From Acidaminococcus hominis (GTDB lineage: Bacteria; Bacillota; Negativicutes; Acidaminococcales; Acidaminococcaceae), in the NCBI RefSeq assembly GCF_900291475.1, contig NZ_OLMM01000004.1:1-64000 (forward strand): 64,000 nt of DNA, in the 5' to 3' direction. Every line of letters starts with the position of its first letter. The stretch's first letter is position 1. The position numbers and the translations under genes were made by a program. The notes below the pieces were generated by a model, which saw only the letters and a list, made by a program, of their open reading frames with translations, was not told the origin of the DNA and ran no database searches. This document shows positions 1-9,953 of this stretch, piece by piece.

Positions 1-1548
1 GGCTCATCACGGAAAATTGGGGGATACGAAATCTAAGACAGAATTTAAAAACTGAAAAAAGGTATTGAAAAAGAGCACGGGATGCTCCATTCTAAGTAAT
101 AGCGACAAAACTACGAAAGGAATGATCCACGTGCTCTCAACCTCAAGTATAGCAAATTTATGCAAAAACATACAGGACAATTTTAATATTCCTACGAGTA
201 TTGCTTCTCTTTTTGAAGAGATCATAGATGTAAATAGTACCCGGCCTACAGCCGACGTTGTATGCCCTTGCTGCGGCGGTAAGGTCCATGTCCATGACAA
301 CCCTGTAACTACACTTAAAGACATGCCCTGGATACCCGGAAAGCCACGGATTCTTCGTGTGAGATTCCACCGCTACCGGTGCCAAAAATGCGGGCATACC
401 TTCAATGAAAACATAACCTTTAAGTATCCTGGAACCAGAGTCACTTCTCGTGCCGCTTTATGGATCAAGATTTTGCTTATGCATCAAATGACGATTAAAG
501 CAGTCAGCGATTTGACCGGTATCCATTGGGGAACAGTTTCTAAAATCCATAAGGAAATTATGGACGAGGCTCTCAAAACGCGAAGCGAGGAACTTCGCAA
601 AAGTGGCTACCGTCCTAAGCATCTTGCCGTTGATGAGTTTGCAATGCACAAAGGCCATACTTACGCAACCTGTGTTATGGACCTTGATATGGGAGACATC
701 CTCTGGGTTGGTGCGGGACGCTCTATAGCTGCCTTTACAAAGTTTTTTGAAGAGACAGACCTGGAGTATTTGTCTGAAGTAGAAGCTGTCGCAATGGACA
801 TGAACGCATCGTTCAACACCCTGGTAGAAAAGTATCTGCCTCATGCGGCAATAGTATACGACCGCTACCATATGCAAGCCCAGTATGGACGAGATGTGCT
901 GGGAGCCGTAAGGCTGGAGGAAGCAAGACAGCACAAAGAGAAAGCCGATAACCTAAAGCTTGGGATTACAGAGAATATTGCTGAAGAGCAGGCAACAAAA
1001 GCAGAGGATTCAATTAAAGAGGAGAATCGGCTTTACAAGGAAGTAAAACAAGCTCGCTGGACGCTGCTTTGCAAGGAAGAAACACTAAGCGATAAAAAGG
1101 CAGAAAATCTCAAGGAAATCCTTAAAAAACATGAAAATTTGACAGTTTGCCATACAATGAAAGAGGAACTAAGTGATCTATTCGAGCTTAGAAACCCCGA
1201 TTTAGCTGCCGTAGAATGGGAAAAATGGTTTAAAGGAGCCGAGGAGAGCAACATACCGCAGCTGCAAAAGTTTGCCCGCTTAAAGCGAAAACGCAAAGAG
1301 GGTTTGATTGCTCACTCAGCCCATCCGATTACCACAGGAAAGCTTGAAGGCTTCAATAACAAGATTAAGGTTGCAAAACGAATAGGGTATGGATACAAAA
1401 ATGATGAATATTTTTTCACTCTGATTCGATATTCAGCATTACCATCTATACGAAACGGCACTGTCTAGAGATTGCGACAGTGGGATGTTGCTAGACATAA
1501 AAGAAGGATGGCAGAAATCTGCCATCCCACAATAAAACGTGAAGAGCC
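1..1548 (+). mobile_element. ISL3-family insertion sequence
   Basis: The left terminal repeat begins at base 1 (GGCTCATCACGG...) and the right end at 1527-1548 is its imperfect inverse (GGCTCTTCACGT... on the complement). One transposase fills the space between them. A 9-10 bp stem hairpin (GGATGGCAGA / TCTGCCATCC, 1506-1527) follows the transposase stop and may terminate its transcript. The element is clearly more AT-rich than the surrounding genes, as expected for an acquired IS. The 8-bp target duplication typical of this family cannot be checked because the left flank lies outside the window. Confidence 0.85.
122..1468 (+). CDS. ISL3-family DDE transposase
   Basis: Transposase of about 448 residues. 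The N-terminal part has a zinc-ribbon-like cysteine set (CPCCGGKV, then CQKCGHTF) followed by a helix-turn-helix (ISDLTGIHWGTVSK-like, VSDLTGIHWGT here). The catalytic part shows candidate DDE acids in LAVDEFAMHKG, VAMDMNASF and the C-terminal TGKLEGFNNKIK. A charged helical insertion lies between the second Asp and the Glu, as is usual in ISL3 enzymes. No frameshift or internal stop is seen, so it is probably active. The start is uncertain: ATG at 122 is preceded by AAAGGA almost without spacing; a TTG at 65 or a GTG at 131 are alternatives. Confidence 0.88.
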   Translation: MIHVLSTSSIANLCKNIQDNFNIPTSIASLFEEIIDVNSTRPTADVVCPCCGGKVHVHDNPVTTLKDMPWIPGKPRILRVRFHRYRCQKCGHTFNENITFKYPGTRVTSRAALWIKILLMHQMTIKAVSDLTGIHWGTVSKIHKEIMDEALKTRSEELRKSGYRPKHLAVDEFAMHKGHTYATCVMDLDMGDILWVGAGRSIAAFTKFFEETDLEYLSEVEAVAMDMNASFNTLVEKYLPHAAIVYDRYHMQAQYGRDVLGAVRLEEARQHKEKADNLKLGITENIAEEQATKAEDSIKEENRLYKEVKQARWTLLCKEETLSDKKAENLKEILKKHENLTVCHTMKEELSDLFELRNPDLAAVEWEKWFKGAEESNIPQLQKFARLKRKRKEGLIAHSAHPITTGKLEGFNNKIKVAKRIGYGYKNDEYFFTLIRYSALPSIRNGTV

Positions 1549-1805
1549 CATTTTTTTCCGCTGCTTTTGCTGCCCCCAAAGCCCCGCAGCACCAAGCAGT
1601 GACGGCGGACAAAGCCCAAATTCCGTTTTTCAGGCGTTTTATTGTATTGGTAAATCTCCCCCCCTACCATTTTTTAAAAAGCGTTCCTTACAAGCGAATT
1701 TCATCGCTTAGACAGGTGATTTTTTATAGAATGCCCGCCCTGTCAGCCAAATTTCCGCCGCAGCCCCCCTGTTTCCGATTTAGCCCGCTGACTCAAAACA
1801 AAAAA

Positions 1806-1843
1806 AGAAGAGCCTCCCCTGGTTTCCCAGGGAAAGCCCTTCT
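1806..1843 (-). terminator. Rho-independent terminator of gltS
   Basis: On the minus strand a 17-pair stem (AGAAGGGCTTTCCCTGG with its partner, including G-U pairs) closes a 4-base loop and is followed by seven T residues. It lies about 20 bases past the gltS stop. The rest of 1549-1864 shows no gene or other signal I can support. Confidence 0.85.
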
Positions 1844-1864
1844 CGAAAGGAGCCTGATTCAATA

Positions 1865-3067
1865 TCAGCCGAAGATATTGACGAAGGTCATGATGATACT
1901 GGAGTTTACAAAGTCGACGAACATGGCGCCTACCAGAGGTACACAGAAGAAGGCACGGGAAGCAGGACCATAGACAGCCGTAATGGCACTCATGTTAGCC
2001 ATGGCGTTAGGCGTAGCGCCCATACCGAAACCGCAGACTGCGGATACTTCAACAGCTGCATCGTAGTCTCTGCCCATAACATTGAATACTACGAAGTAGG
2101 TGAAGAAAGCCATTACCACAACCTGAACGACTGCAATAGCGGTCAGTGCGCCAGCGATGTCGAACAGTTCCCAAATTCTCAGGCTCATCAGGGCCAGGGA
2201 CAGGAAAATGTTCAGACCAACATCACCCACGGTACCAACTTCGGACATAGGAACGTTCAGACCGTCAACGTTATCGGCAATGTTCCGGATAACAGCGGCA
2301 ACCAGCATGGAGCCGATGTACCCAGGGAACACCAGGCCAACACTGGTGAAACCTTTGGAAACGATGGTACCAATACCCATGGCAACCAGGATTTCGCCGG
2401 TAGCCAGCATGATTTTTTCGCCGGTCATAGGGATGACCACTTTTTCTTCCATGCTGTTGCTGCCTTCACCGTTAGGATCGGATTCGTTTTCCTTGCTTCT
2501 CAGGTTATGTTTTACCAGCAGTTTGTGGGCAATAGGACCACCCATCAAGGAACCGGAAATCAAACCGAAGGTAGCCATGGCAATAGCCACGGTGGTAGCT
2601 CTTTGCACGCCAATGCTTTCCAGGAAAGGACCAAAGGCACCGGAAGTACCATGGCCGCCAACCAGAGGAATGGAACCTGCGCACAGGCCCAGCAGAGGCT
2701 GCAGGCCAAAAGCAGAAGCCATGCCTACACCCACGATATCCTGTAAGGTAATCAGAACTGCGCAGATGATGGTCAAAATCAGTACGTCACGGCCGCCTTT
2801 TTTCAGCAACGCAACGCTGGCGGAGAAACCAACACTGGTGAAGAAGATGTTCATGAAGAAGCTCTGCTGCACCGTATCCAGTTTGATTGGCCCAACGCCG
2901 GATTGATGCAAGGCCAGGTTGACCAAGGCGAACAGGATACCGCCGATTACAGGGTTAGGAATACAATAGGTTTGCAAAAATTTGATATGGGCTTTCAGGT
3001 ATTTCCCTAAATAATACAGTAGAATACCAACGGCCAAAGTTTGATAGGAATTCATTGCCAATGCCAT
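1865..3067 (-). CDS. gltS: Sodium/glutamate symporter GltS
   Basis: Inner-membrane carrier that takes up glutamate with sodium. The 400-residue length and about ten hydrophobic segments fit the ESS/GltS family. The two re-entrant loop motifs are visible: GLCAGSIPLVGGHGTSGAFG near residue 125 and GFGMGATPNAMANM near residue 345. The initiator ATG at 3067 follows AGGGGG with good spacing; a second Met four codons later is possible. It lies 37 bases downstream of holA on the same strand and has its own terminator. A glutamate carrier fits an amino-acid-fermenting Acidaminococcus-like host, but that link is inference. Confidence 0.93.
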   Translation of the reverse strand: MALAMNSYQTLAVGILLYYLGKYLKAHIKFLQTYCIPNPVIGGILFALVNLALHQSGVGPIKLDTVQQSFFMNIFFTSVGFSASVALLKKGGRDVLILTIICAVLITLQDIVGVGMASAFGLQPLLGLCAGSIPLVGGHGTSGAFGPFLESIGVQRATTVAIAMATFGLISGSLMGGPIAHKLLVKHNLRSKENESDPNGEGSNSMEEKVVIPMTGEKIMLATGEILVAMGIGTIVSKGFTSVGLVFPGYIGSMLVAAVIRNIADNVDGLNVPMSEVGTVGDVGLNIFLSLALMSLRIWELFDIAGALTAIAVVQVVVMAFFTYFVVFNVMGRDYDAAVEVSAVCGFGMGATPNAMANMSAITAVYGPASRAFFCVPLVGAMFVDFVNSSIIMTFVNIFG

Positions 3068-3104
3068 TTGCTTTTCCCCCTAACAACTCATATTTTGTTT
3101 TGAT

Positions 3105-4202
3105 TCACTTCTTTGCTACCAAGTCAATTAAAATTTCCTCAAGCCGCGACCAGGTCCGTCCCCCTTGACGAGAATCCGCCGCTGTCTGTGCTAAAGCGAC
3201 CATGCATTTTTGTAAGGATTCAAGGCTAAAATTATTGCAATGGGCCATGGTCACCTTGACAGCGTACGGATGCATCTTCAATTGGGCGGTGATCGTTTCT
3301 TGGCGAGCACCTTTTTCCATCATTTCTTTTACCAAAAGCAATTTGCGGATACTGGAGACCAGCCGGAGCTGAATGGGAACAATCCCGCCGCTGCCGGCAT
3401 TTTTTCTTTCTTCCGCCAGAAGGTCCAAAACCTTCGTCAGGTTCCGTTCCTCCACTGCGTTCCCTAAGGCAAAACCGGAAATTTCCGGTGCCTGCGAAAA
3501 CATCTGCAGCACATCTTCGGCCTGCCAGATTTTTCTCTGCCCTGCGTAAAGGTTCACTTTGGCGATTTCCTGCTGCAACTGCAGCAGGGGTACAGTGTCA
3601 AAAGCAGAGACATAATCCAGGACCAGGTTCAGAGCCTCCGGACTAAACCGGGCTCCGTAGGAATTCGCCTGTTCCAGTAACCAGGGCCGCAATTGATATG
3701 CTTTGAGGGTGGGGCATTCTGCCAATACCACGGCTTTGCTCATGTTTTTGAAAAAGGCTGATCGCTTATCCAATTTCGGACACAAGCAAAGGACAAAAGT
3801 GTATGCGGGCACGTCGCTGAGCAGTTCCATGAACTGCTGCACTGCCGTCTGCCCTTTGTCAGTTTTCCCCCCGGTGCTTTTTTTCTTGCCTTTCTGCTCC
3901 CCAGCGCCATGCTTGGGCAGCAGCCACGGGTTTTCCACAAGCACAAAATTGATTCCCCCAAAGAAGGATTCCGTGTTGATGGCTTCCCGCAGTGCGTTGA
4001 TTTCAAACTTGTCCTGGAATCTCCATACGGAAACTTCCTGACCCTCGGCATCTGCCTTCTCCTTCAGGAGTTTGCCTAAGGCAGCTTTGCCGGCTTTTTT
4101 GTAATAGTCCTCGTCCCCCCAGATAATTACTGCGTGGGGCAGGTCTGAAGTTTGCCGCAGGCTTTCCAGGAATTGATCCGCTGCTACATTCACGCTATCC
4201 AC
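3105..4202 (-). CDS. holA: DNA polymerase III delta subunit
   Basis: Clamp-loader subunit that opens the beta clamp during replication. The 365-residue protein has the family layout: an N-terminal AAA+-like region without a functional P-loop (HAVIIWGDEDYYKKAG), a long helical middle, and a C-terminal collar domain (IPIQLRLVSSIRKLLL, then YAVKVTMAHCNNFS). A lysine-rich insertion (KGKKKSTGGKTDKG, near residue 105) is unusual and probably a flexible loop. It starts only 2 bases after the comEC stop. The comEA-comEC-holA order is common in Firmicutes. Confidence 0.93.
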   Translation of the reverse strand: MDSVNVAADQFLESLRQTSDLPHAVIIWGDEDYYKKAGKAALGKLLKEKADAEGQEVSVWRFQDKFEINALREAINTESFFGGINFVLVENPWLLPKHGAGEQKGKKKSTGGKTDKGQTAVQQFMELLSDVPAYTFVLCLCPKLDKRSAFFKNMSKAVVLAECPTLKAYQLRPWLLEQANSYGARFSPEALNLVLDYVSAFDTVPLLQLQQEIAKVNLYAGQRKIWQAEDVLQMFSQAPEISGFALGNAVEERNLTKVLDLLAEERKNAGSGGIVPIQLRLVSSIRKLLLVKEMMEKGARQETITAQLKMHPYAVKVTMAHCNNFSLESLQKCMVALAQTAADSRQGGRTWSRLEEILIDLVAKK

Positions 4203-4204
4203 TC

Positions 4205-6523
4205 CTAGAAAAATTCTTGCTGCCAGCGGCAGCTAACCCATTCGGGCCCATTACCGTCAAAAATCACTTTGATGGCCCCCAGCTGATCCGTCCTGGCCAC
4301 CGGTATCGCTAACCGGTGGAGTTTGTCCAGGGTTTCCTGGTGGGGATGCCCAAAGCGGTTTCTCCGTCCTGCGCTGATGACAGCCAAACGGGGATGGACC
4401 GCCTGCAAAAAAGCTTCTGCCGATGAAGTCCGGGATCCGTGGTGGGATACCTTCAGCACATCGCTTGCAATCGGAGCAGTGGCTGCGGACAATTCAATAC
4501 TTACTGGCGCATCGCCGGTAAACAGAACACTGTCCGTGCCATGACTTACACGCACCACTGCAGAGCTTTCGTTTGCGTCGCCTCCTTCCCCTATTGTACT
4601 AGGTGCTTCTACAACATATATTATACATTGTTTTAACCTAATTGTTTGCTTTGTGCGTATTTTGGATACAATTTCGACAGATTTGAATTTTGTACCGATT
4701 CTGATTGCTTTTTCCACGTCCGAACTGGGCTTTTCCACTGGCAAAAAAAGCTTATGTATTTTTACCCACCGGGCCACACCAGCTAGTCCTCCTGCGTGGT
4801 CATGGTGCCCGTGGCTAAGGATGGCAACATCTATGTATTCAATTCCCAGATGCCGGAGCACGGGCACGATGATTCTCTCCCCAGTATCAAAATTTTTGGT
4901 CAATCCTCCCGTATCGATTAAAATTGTTTCTCTTTCCGGGGTTACCACCAAGGCGCAGTCTCCCTGGCCCACATCCAAAAAATATACGGAGAACGGCTGA
5001 GAACGCCAAGAATTATAAGCAAATAGGATGCAGAGAGAAATACCCGAACATAATACTGTATACAATCTTAATTTTTGCATTTTTTCGCGTTTTTTCCAAG
5101 GTCCAAAAATGGCAAAAAGAATGAGAAAATACAGGAGCATTCCTCCCCACAGTCCACTTCCAGTGGTCACTTGGGTCCCAGGCAAATTAGACAGAATTTT
5201 CCCTAAACCTAGGGAGAATCCTAATAGCTGCGCTGTTCCTGTCAGAATTACACGACCCAGCACCCCTCCGCCAAGGTTAAATAAAAGGGTTCCCAAAGCA
5301 GACCCAGCCATGCAAACAGAAAGCAGTGGAACCAAAATAATGTTAGCGATGACAGATACAAGTGATAGGAAATGAAAATGGGCAATGAGCAGCGGCAAGC
5401 TGAACACTTGGGCGCTGAGGGGAACTGAAAGTGCTTCACTCAGGGGAAGGTTTAAGTATTTATTTAAGCGTTCTGCCACGGGTTTCTGGAGCAGCATCAG
5501 GCCCAGGGCCGCCGTAAAAGAGAGCTGGAACCCGATATCCCAGATCCAAAAGGGATGCCAGGACAGCAGGAGGATGGCAGCAAGGCCCAGGAAAGCCGTT
5601 CCGTCCGCCCGCCGGTCCAGCACCTGCCCCAGGAGCACGCCCGCTCCCAAGAGGGCCGCCCGGCATACGGAGGGCCGCACCCCGCAGAGAATGGTGTAAC
5701 TCAAAAGGAACCCCAGCCCCAAAACCACCACCGCCGGACGGGGCAGCCGCAGCTGCCTGCACAGGGTCAGCAGCAGCCCCAAAAACAGGGCCACGTGGCT
5801 GCCCGACACCGAGAGCAGGTGGCTGAGACCGCAGCGCTGGAACAGCCGCAGGGTGTCTGCCGCGATTGCCCGGCTGCCCCCCAGCAGCATCCCTTCCAGC
5901 AGCGCACTGTCCCCCGGCGCCATGGCCTCCCGCACCCCCTGGCGCAGCTTTTCCCCAAAGCCATAAATTTTCTCCTGCCAGTTTTCCTCCCGGCTGAGAA
6001 AAGTCAGGTCCTTCCCTTCTCCCTGGAGGCTGCCCCCCTGGCGGTTGGCCGCCGCCTGGACCTCCGGCCGGGGCTGCCCCGGATTGTAGAAGCCATCCGG
6101 GGGCTGGAATTTGCCCCTAACCTGGACCAGGCCTCCAAAAGAAGGCGGTCCCTGCCACTTTTTTAGGTATACCCGGACCCTTCCCCGGGACTCCGCCAGC
6201 TGAAAGGAAAGGGAGCCGTACTGTCCCTGGGAAAAGGAGCCCGGCACCGGCCGCCCGGTAAGGACCACCTGCCGGTCCGCCAAATGGGCCATTCTCTGGG
6301 CTGCCGGGACGGCCCTGCCTCCCAAAAGGCCTCCCGCCCCCAAAGCGGTTCCCAGATACAGCGCCAGCAGCAGCCGTTTCTGCCGGACCCGGGGTGACGC
6401 CAGCAGCGCCCCCAGGGCCAAAATTGCCGTTACAGCCGCCCAAACCGGCCAGGGCACCACCTGGTTTACCCCTGCCGCAATTCCCGCCGCAAACGCCAAC
6501 GAAGCCAGCAGCATGGCGTTCAT
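4205..6523 (-). CDS. comEC: DNA internalisation channel ComEC/Rec2
   Basis: Membrane channel for single-stranded DNA uptake during transformation. The 772-residue protein has an N-terminal membrane segment, the DUF4131/OB-like region, the Competence domain (RCGLSHLLSVSGSHVALFLG, several following helices) and a C-terminal metallo-beta-lactamase-like domain with FLDVGQGDCALV, LIDTGG and SHGHHDHAGG, the metal-binding histidines. The start at 6523 is chosen because that ATG (MNAMLLAS) follows the comEA stop directly (TGA-A-ATG); an upstream extension of the frame is low-quality sequence overlapping comEA. The gene is intact, so natural competence is possible if pili are also present. Confidence 0.92.
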   Translation of the reverse strand: MNAMLLASLAFAAGIAAGVNQVVPWPVWAAVTAILALGALLASPRVRQKRLLLALYLGTALGAGGLLGGRAVPAAQRMAHLADRQVVLTGRPVPGSFSQGQYGSLSFQLAESRGRVRVYLKKWQGPPSFGGLVQVRGKFQPPDGFYNPGQPRPEVQAAANRQGGSLQGEGKDLTFLSREENWQEKIYGFGEKLRQGVREAMAPGDSALLEGMLLGGSRAIAADTLRLFQRCGLSHLLSVSGSHVALFLGLLLTLCRQLRLPRPAVVVLGLGFLLSYTILCGVRPSVCRAALLGAGVLLGQVLDRRADGTAFLGLAAILLLSWHPFWIWDIGFQLSFTAALGLMLLQKPVAERLNKYLNLPLSEALSVPLSAQVFSLPLLIAHFHFLSLVSVIANIILVPLLSVCMAGSALGTLLFNLGGGVLGRVILTGTAQLLGFSLGLGKILSNLPGTQVTTGSGLWGGMLLYFLILFAIFGPWKKREKMQKLRLYTVLCSGISLCILFAYNSWRSQPFSVYFLDVGQGDCALVVTPERETILIDTGGLTKNFDTGERIIVPVLRHLGIEYIDVAILSHGHHDHAGGLAGVARWVKIHKLFLPVEKPSSDVEKAIRIGTKFKSVEIVSKIRTKQTIRLKQCIIYVVEAPSTIGEGGDANESSAVVRVSHGTDSVLFTGDAPVSIELSAATAPIASDVLKVSHHGSRTSSAEAFLQAVHPRLAVISAGRRNRFGHPHQETLDKLHRLAIPVARTDQLGAIKVIFDGNGPEWVSCRWQQEFF

Positions 6524-6524
6524 T

Positions 6525-7163
6525 TCACACCTCCAGCCGGTCCTGGAACTTGGCCAGGGTGCCCCTGCCGATGCCGGACACCTGCAGCAGGTCTTCCACC
6601 GACTGGAACGATGCCTTCTGCCGCTGGGCAATGATCCGCTGGGCCAGGGAAGGACCAATGCCCGGCAGGCTTTCCAGTTCCTCCGCCGTGGCCGTGTTTA
6701 CGTTGACCTTTCCGCCCGTTAGGGCTGTGCCGGCAGCGGCGCCTGCGGCCGCCCCGGAACTGCTGCCGGAGCTGCTTTTTGCCAAGCTGCCCTTACTGCT
6801 GCTTTTCTTATTTTTGGTTCCCTTCTGAAAGGGTACATTCACCTGGCACCCGTCCTTGCACTTTTTGGCCAGGTTCACCCGGGTTTCATCAGCGTCTTCC
6901 GTCATTCCCCCGGCCTGAACAATGGCCTCCTGGTACCGGATGCCCGGCTTGACGTAGTACAGGCCCGGAGCCTGGACCGCACCGCTGACATACACGCAGA
7001 TTTTCGCCGTTTCCCGCCGCTTCTGGGTTTCCGTCGCCTCCTGGCTTACCGGCAGGGTCCCCTGGTGCAGCTCCCTGGGCTGCTGTTCCCACAGGCCAAA
7101 CCCCAGACAAGCCAAAATAATGCCGCCAATCACCAGCCATTTTTTCTTTTCCCATAAGTTCAT
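6525..7163 (-). CDS. comEA: Competence DNA receptor ComEA
   Basis: DNA-binding protein that hands incoming DNA to ComEC. The 212-residue protein has one N-terminal membrane anchor (residues about 9-25), a SLBB domain (ICVYVSGAVQAPGLYYVKPG), a low-complexity Ser/Gly/Ala/Lys linker near residues 115-150, and a C-terminal pair of helix-hairpin-helix motifs (VNVNTATAEELESLPGIGPS and LLQVSGIGRGTL). It is followed at once by comEC, so the two are translationally coupled. Confidence 0.93.
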   Translation of the reverse strand: MNLWEKKKWLVIGGIILACLGFGLWEQQPRELHQGTLPVSQEATETQKRRETAKICVYVSGAVQAPGLYYVKPGIRYQEAIVQAGGMTEDADETRVNLAKKCKDGCQVNVPFQKGTKNKKSSSKGSLAKSSSGSSSGAAAGAAAGTALTGGKVNVNTATAEELESLPGIGPSLAQRIIAQRQKASFQSVEDLLQVSGIGRGTLAKFQDRLEV

Positions 7164-7184
7164 AGGTACCTCCTTTATTGCAGC

Positions 7185-7232
7185 AAAAAGGGCAGGTCCC
7201 TTCCTGTCGTTTCGATAGGAAAGAATCTGCCC
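7185..7232 (-). terminator. Terminator between leuS and comEA
   Basis: Read on the minus strand, GGGCAG pairs with CTGCCC and an inner CTTTCCT pairs with AGGAAGG. The hairpin is followed by five T residues. It separates the leuS transcript from comEA-comEC-holA. Confidence 0.75.
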
Positions 7233-7305
7233 GGAGTTCGATGTGTACAGGATATGAGTAGGTAGTTTCTATATACAGTTTTGCCAGGCGTCTAGCGCAG
7301 CCTGC

Positions 7306-9798
7306 TTATTTCTTTACGACAATGTTTACCAGACGGCCGGGAACGGCAATCACCTTCACCACTTTGCCGGCGCCGATTTCGTTTTTGATTTCCCCATTGG
7401 CCAGGGCCAGTTTTTCCAGCTCTTCCTTGGTGATTTCAGCCGGCGTCATGATCCGCACCTTGGGTTTGCCGTTGATTTGGATCAGCACTTCCACCTCGGA
7501 GACCTTGATGGCTTCCGGATCGTAGCTGGGCCAGGGTTCCTTATGGATGCTCTGGGTGCTGTCAATGGCATCATGCCACAGTTCTTCCGTAATATGGGGC
7601 ACGAAGGGAGCCATCACCAAGAGCAGCTTGGAAATGGTTTCGTAAATCAGGCCCGCATTGACGTTTTCTGCCTTTTCCTTGTAGGCGTACAGGGCATTCA
7701 CCAGTTCCATCATGGTGCTGATAGCCGTATTGAAGTTGAACCGGGTGTCGATGTCCTCGGTAATCTTCTTGATGCTGGTGTGCAGAATGTGGCGCAGTTC
7801 CTGATCCTGTTCGTTCAGGTTCTGGGTATCGTAGCTGGTCACGTGCTGAGCCAGTTCATTTTTGAAGTGGTACACAATCCGCCATACCCGGTTCAGGAAG
7901 CGGAAGGAGCCTTCCACGCCCTGGTCACTCCATTCCAGTTCCCGTTCTACCGGAGCTGCGAACATGATGAACAGCCGGGCCGTATCGGCGCCGTACTTGC
8001 CTACGATTTCTTCCGGAGAAACCACGTTGCCGATGGATTTGCTCATCTTGGCCCCGTCTTTGATAACCATGCCCTGGGTCAGCAGGTTGGTGAAGGGTTC
8101 GTCCGCTTTCACAAGGCCTGCATCGTGGAGCACCTTCAGGAAGAAACGGGAGTACAGCAGATGGAGAATGGCGTGTTCAATGCCGCCAATGTATTGGTCC
8201 ACGGGCATCCAGTGGTTGACCGCTTCCTCGCTGAAGGGAGCCTGGTCATTGTGGGGATCCGTGTAGCGCAGGTAGTACCAGGAAGAACACAGGAAGGTAT
8301 CCATGGTGTCCAGTTCCCGTTTGGCAGGACCGCCGCATTTGGGGCAGGTGCAGTTGACGAATTCTTCGCTGGTTGCCAGCGGAGACTTGGCCCCGGCATC
8401 AAACTTCACATCGATGGGCAGCCGTACCGGCAGGTCCTTTTCGGGAACCAGCACTTCGCCGCAGTGAGGGCAGTAGACCACAGGAATCGGGCAGCCCCAA
8501 TACCGCTGCCGGCTGATCAGCCAGTCTCTCAGACGGTAGTTCACCCGTCTCTTGCCCAGGCCCTTTTCTTCCATATAGTCGATGATGGCGCCAACAGCCT
8601 TGTGCATTTCCATGCCGGTGAAGGGACCGGAGTTGACCAGCACGCCGTCTTTTTCTTCGTAGGCGTCGGTCATTTCTTCCAGCTTCAGTTCCTTGTCCTT
8701 GGGCTGCAGGGTCAGGATTTTCTTGATGCCGTATTTGGTGGCAAACATCCAGTCACGATGGTCGCCGCTGGGCACGCCCATTACAGCGCCGGTGCCGTAG
8801 TCCACCAGTACGTAGTTGGTGATCCAGATCTGCACCTTTTCGCCAGTCAGCGGATGGATGCAGTCGTGACCCGTATACATACCCAGTTTTTCCGATTCAC
8901 TGGAGGTTCTTTCAATATCGGAGGTATTGCGCACTTTGTCGCAGAAAGCTTCCAATTCAGCTTTCTTGGGGTTGTTTTCCAGCAGTTTGGCTACCAGCGG
9001 ATGTTCCGGCGGAATAACCACAAAGGTAACCCCGTAGATGGTATCCGGCCGGGTGGTGTACACAGCCAGTTTGGTGCCCAGATCCGGGCAGTCAAAGGCA
9101 AATTCCAGACCTTCGCTGCGGCCAATCCAGTTGCGCTGCATGGTCTTTACCCGTTCGGGCCAGCCCGGCAGCTTATCCAGGTCCTCCAGCAGCCGTTCTG
9201 CGTAATCGGTAATCTTGAAGAACCATTGGGACAGGTTCTTCTTCTCTACCGGGTTGTCGCAGCGCCAGCATTTGCCGTCGATAACCTGTTCGTTGGCCAG
9301 TACCGTGTTGCAGTGGTCGCACCAGTTTACGGCAGCTTCCTTCTTTACAGCCAGGCCCCGTTTGTACATCAGTTCAAAGAACCACTGGGTCCATTTGTAG
9401 TAATCTTCCTTGCAGGTGGTCACTTCCCGGTCCCAATCGTAGGACAGACCCAGCTCTTTTTGCTGGCGGGTCATGTTGGCAATGTTTTCCATGGTCCACT
9501 TGGCAGGGGGAATGTGGTGTTTGATGGCTGCGTTTTCGGCAGGCATGCCAAAGGAATCCCAGCCCATGGGATGGAGAACATTAAAGCCCCGCATGGTGCG
9601 GAAGCGGGCTACCACGTCACCGATGGAATAGTTCCGGACATGGCCCATATGCAGATTGCCGGAAGGATAAGGGAACATTTCCAGCACATAATACTTGGGA
9701 CGGGGATCATCATTATTGACCTTGTAGGTCTTGTGCTCGGCCCAATACTTTTGCCAGCGCGATTCAATCTCGTGCGGCTCGTACTTTTCGTTAAACAT
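7306..9798 (-). CDS. leuS: Leucyl-tRNA synthetase
   Basis: Class I synthetase that charges tRNA-Leu. The 830-residue length and segments fit bacterial LeuRS: HIGH-type signature HMGHVRNYS near residue 49, the zinc-knuckle cysteines, the CP1 editing domain with TTRPDTIYG, and KMSKSIGN in the catalytic C-terminal half. The AGGAGG ribosome site sits 7 bases before the ATG at 9798; the in-frame ATG two codons upstream almost touches the AGGAGG and is rejected. The 155-base gap to the divergent phosphoesterase gene holds both promoters; I see no T-box there. Confidence 0.97.
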   Translation of the reverse strand: MFNEKYEPHEIESRWQKYWAEHKTYKVNNDDPRPKYYVLEMFPYPSGNLHMGHVRNYSIGDVVARFRTMRGFNVLHPMGWDSFGMPAENAAIKHHIPPAKWTMENIANMTRQQKELGLSYDWDREVTTCKEDYYKWTQWFFELMYKRGLAVKKEAAVNWCDHCNTVLANEQVIDGKCWRCDNPVEKKNLSQWFFKITDYAERLLEDLDKLPGWPERVKTMQRNWIGRSEGLEFAFDCPDLGTKLAVYTTRPDTIYGVTFVVIPPEHPLVAKLLENNPKKAELEAFCDKVRNTSDIERTSSESEKLGMYTGHDCIHPLTGEKVQIWITNYVLVDYGTGAVMGVPSGDHRDWMFATKYGIKKILTLQPKDKELKLEEMTDAYEEKDGVLVNSGPFTGMEMHKAVGAIIDYMEEKGLGKRRVNYRLRDWLISRQRYWGCPIPVVYCPHCGEVLVPEKDLPVRLPIDVKFDAGAKSPLATSEEFVNCTCPKCGGPAKRELDTMDTFLCSSWYYLRYTDPHNDQAPFSEEAVNHWMPVDQYIGGIEHAILHLLYSRFFLKVLHDAGLVKADEPFTNLLTQGMVIKDGAKMSKSIGNVVSPEEIVGKYGADTARLFIMFAAPVERELEWSDQGVEGSFRFLNRVWRIVYHFKNELAQHVTSYDTQNLNEQDQELRHILHTSIKKITEDIDTRFNFNTAISTMMELVNALYAYKEKAENVNAGLIYETISKLLLVMAPFVPHITEELWHDAIDSTQSIHKEPWPSYDPEAIKVSEVEVLIQINGKPKVRIMTPAEITKEELEKLALANGEIKNEIGAGKVVKVIAVPGRLVNIVVKK

Positions 9799-9953
9799 GC
9801 ACATACCTCCTAGAGAAGAAAACCCAGCTGTACACCTTGCATAAGTCTCCGAAATTCAGTAACATATGAGTATTACAGTGGTTTTACCCATGTATAATAG
9901 ATTTATTATATATTTCGTATGGGATAAAGTCAACGCAGGAAGGAGTGGTACAA

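Noticed and set aside
7477-9813. Long plus-strand frame of 778 codons opposite leuS
   Set aside because: It mirrors leuS over its full length, has no family features, and GC-rich genes commonly leave such antisense frames open.
9799-9953. T-box riboswitch upstream of leuS
   Set aside because: The gap is only 155 bases, shared with a divergent promoter, and no T-box core or antiterminator is visible.
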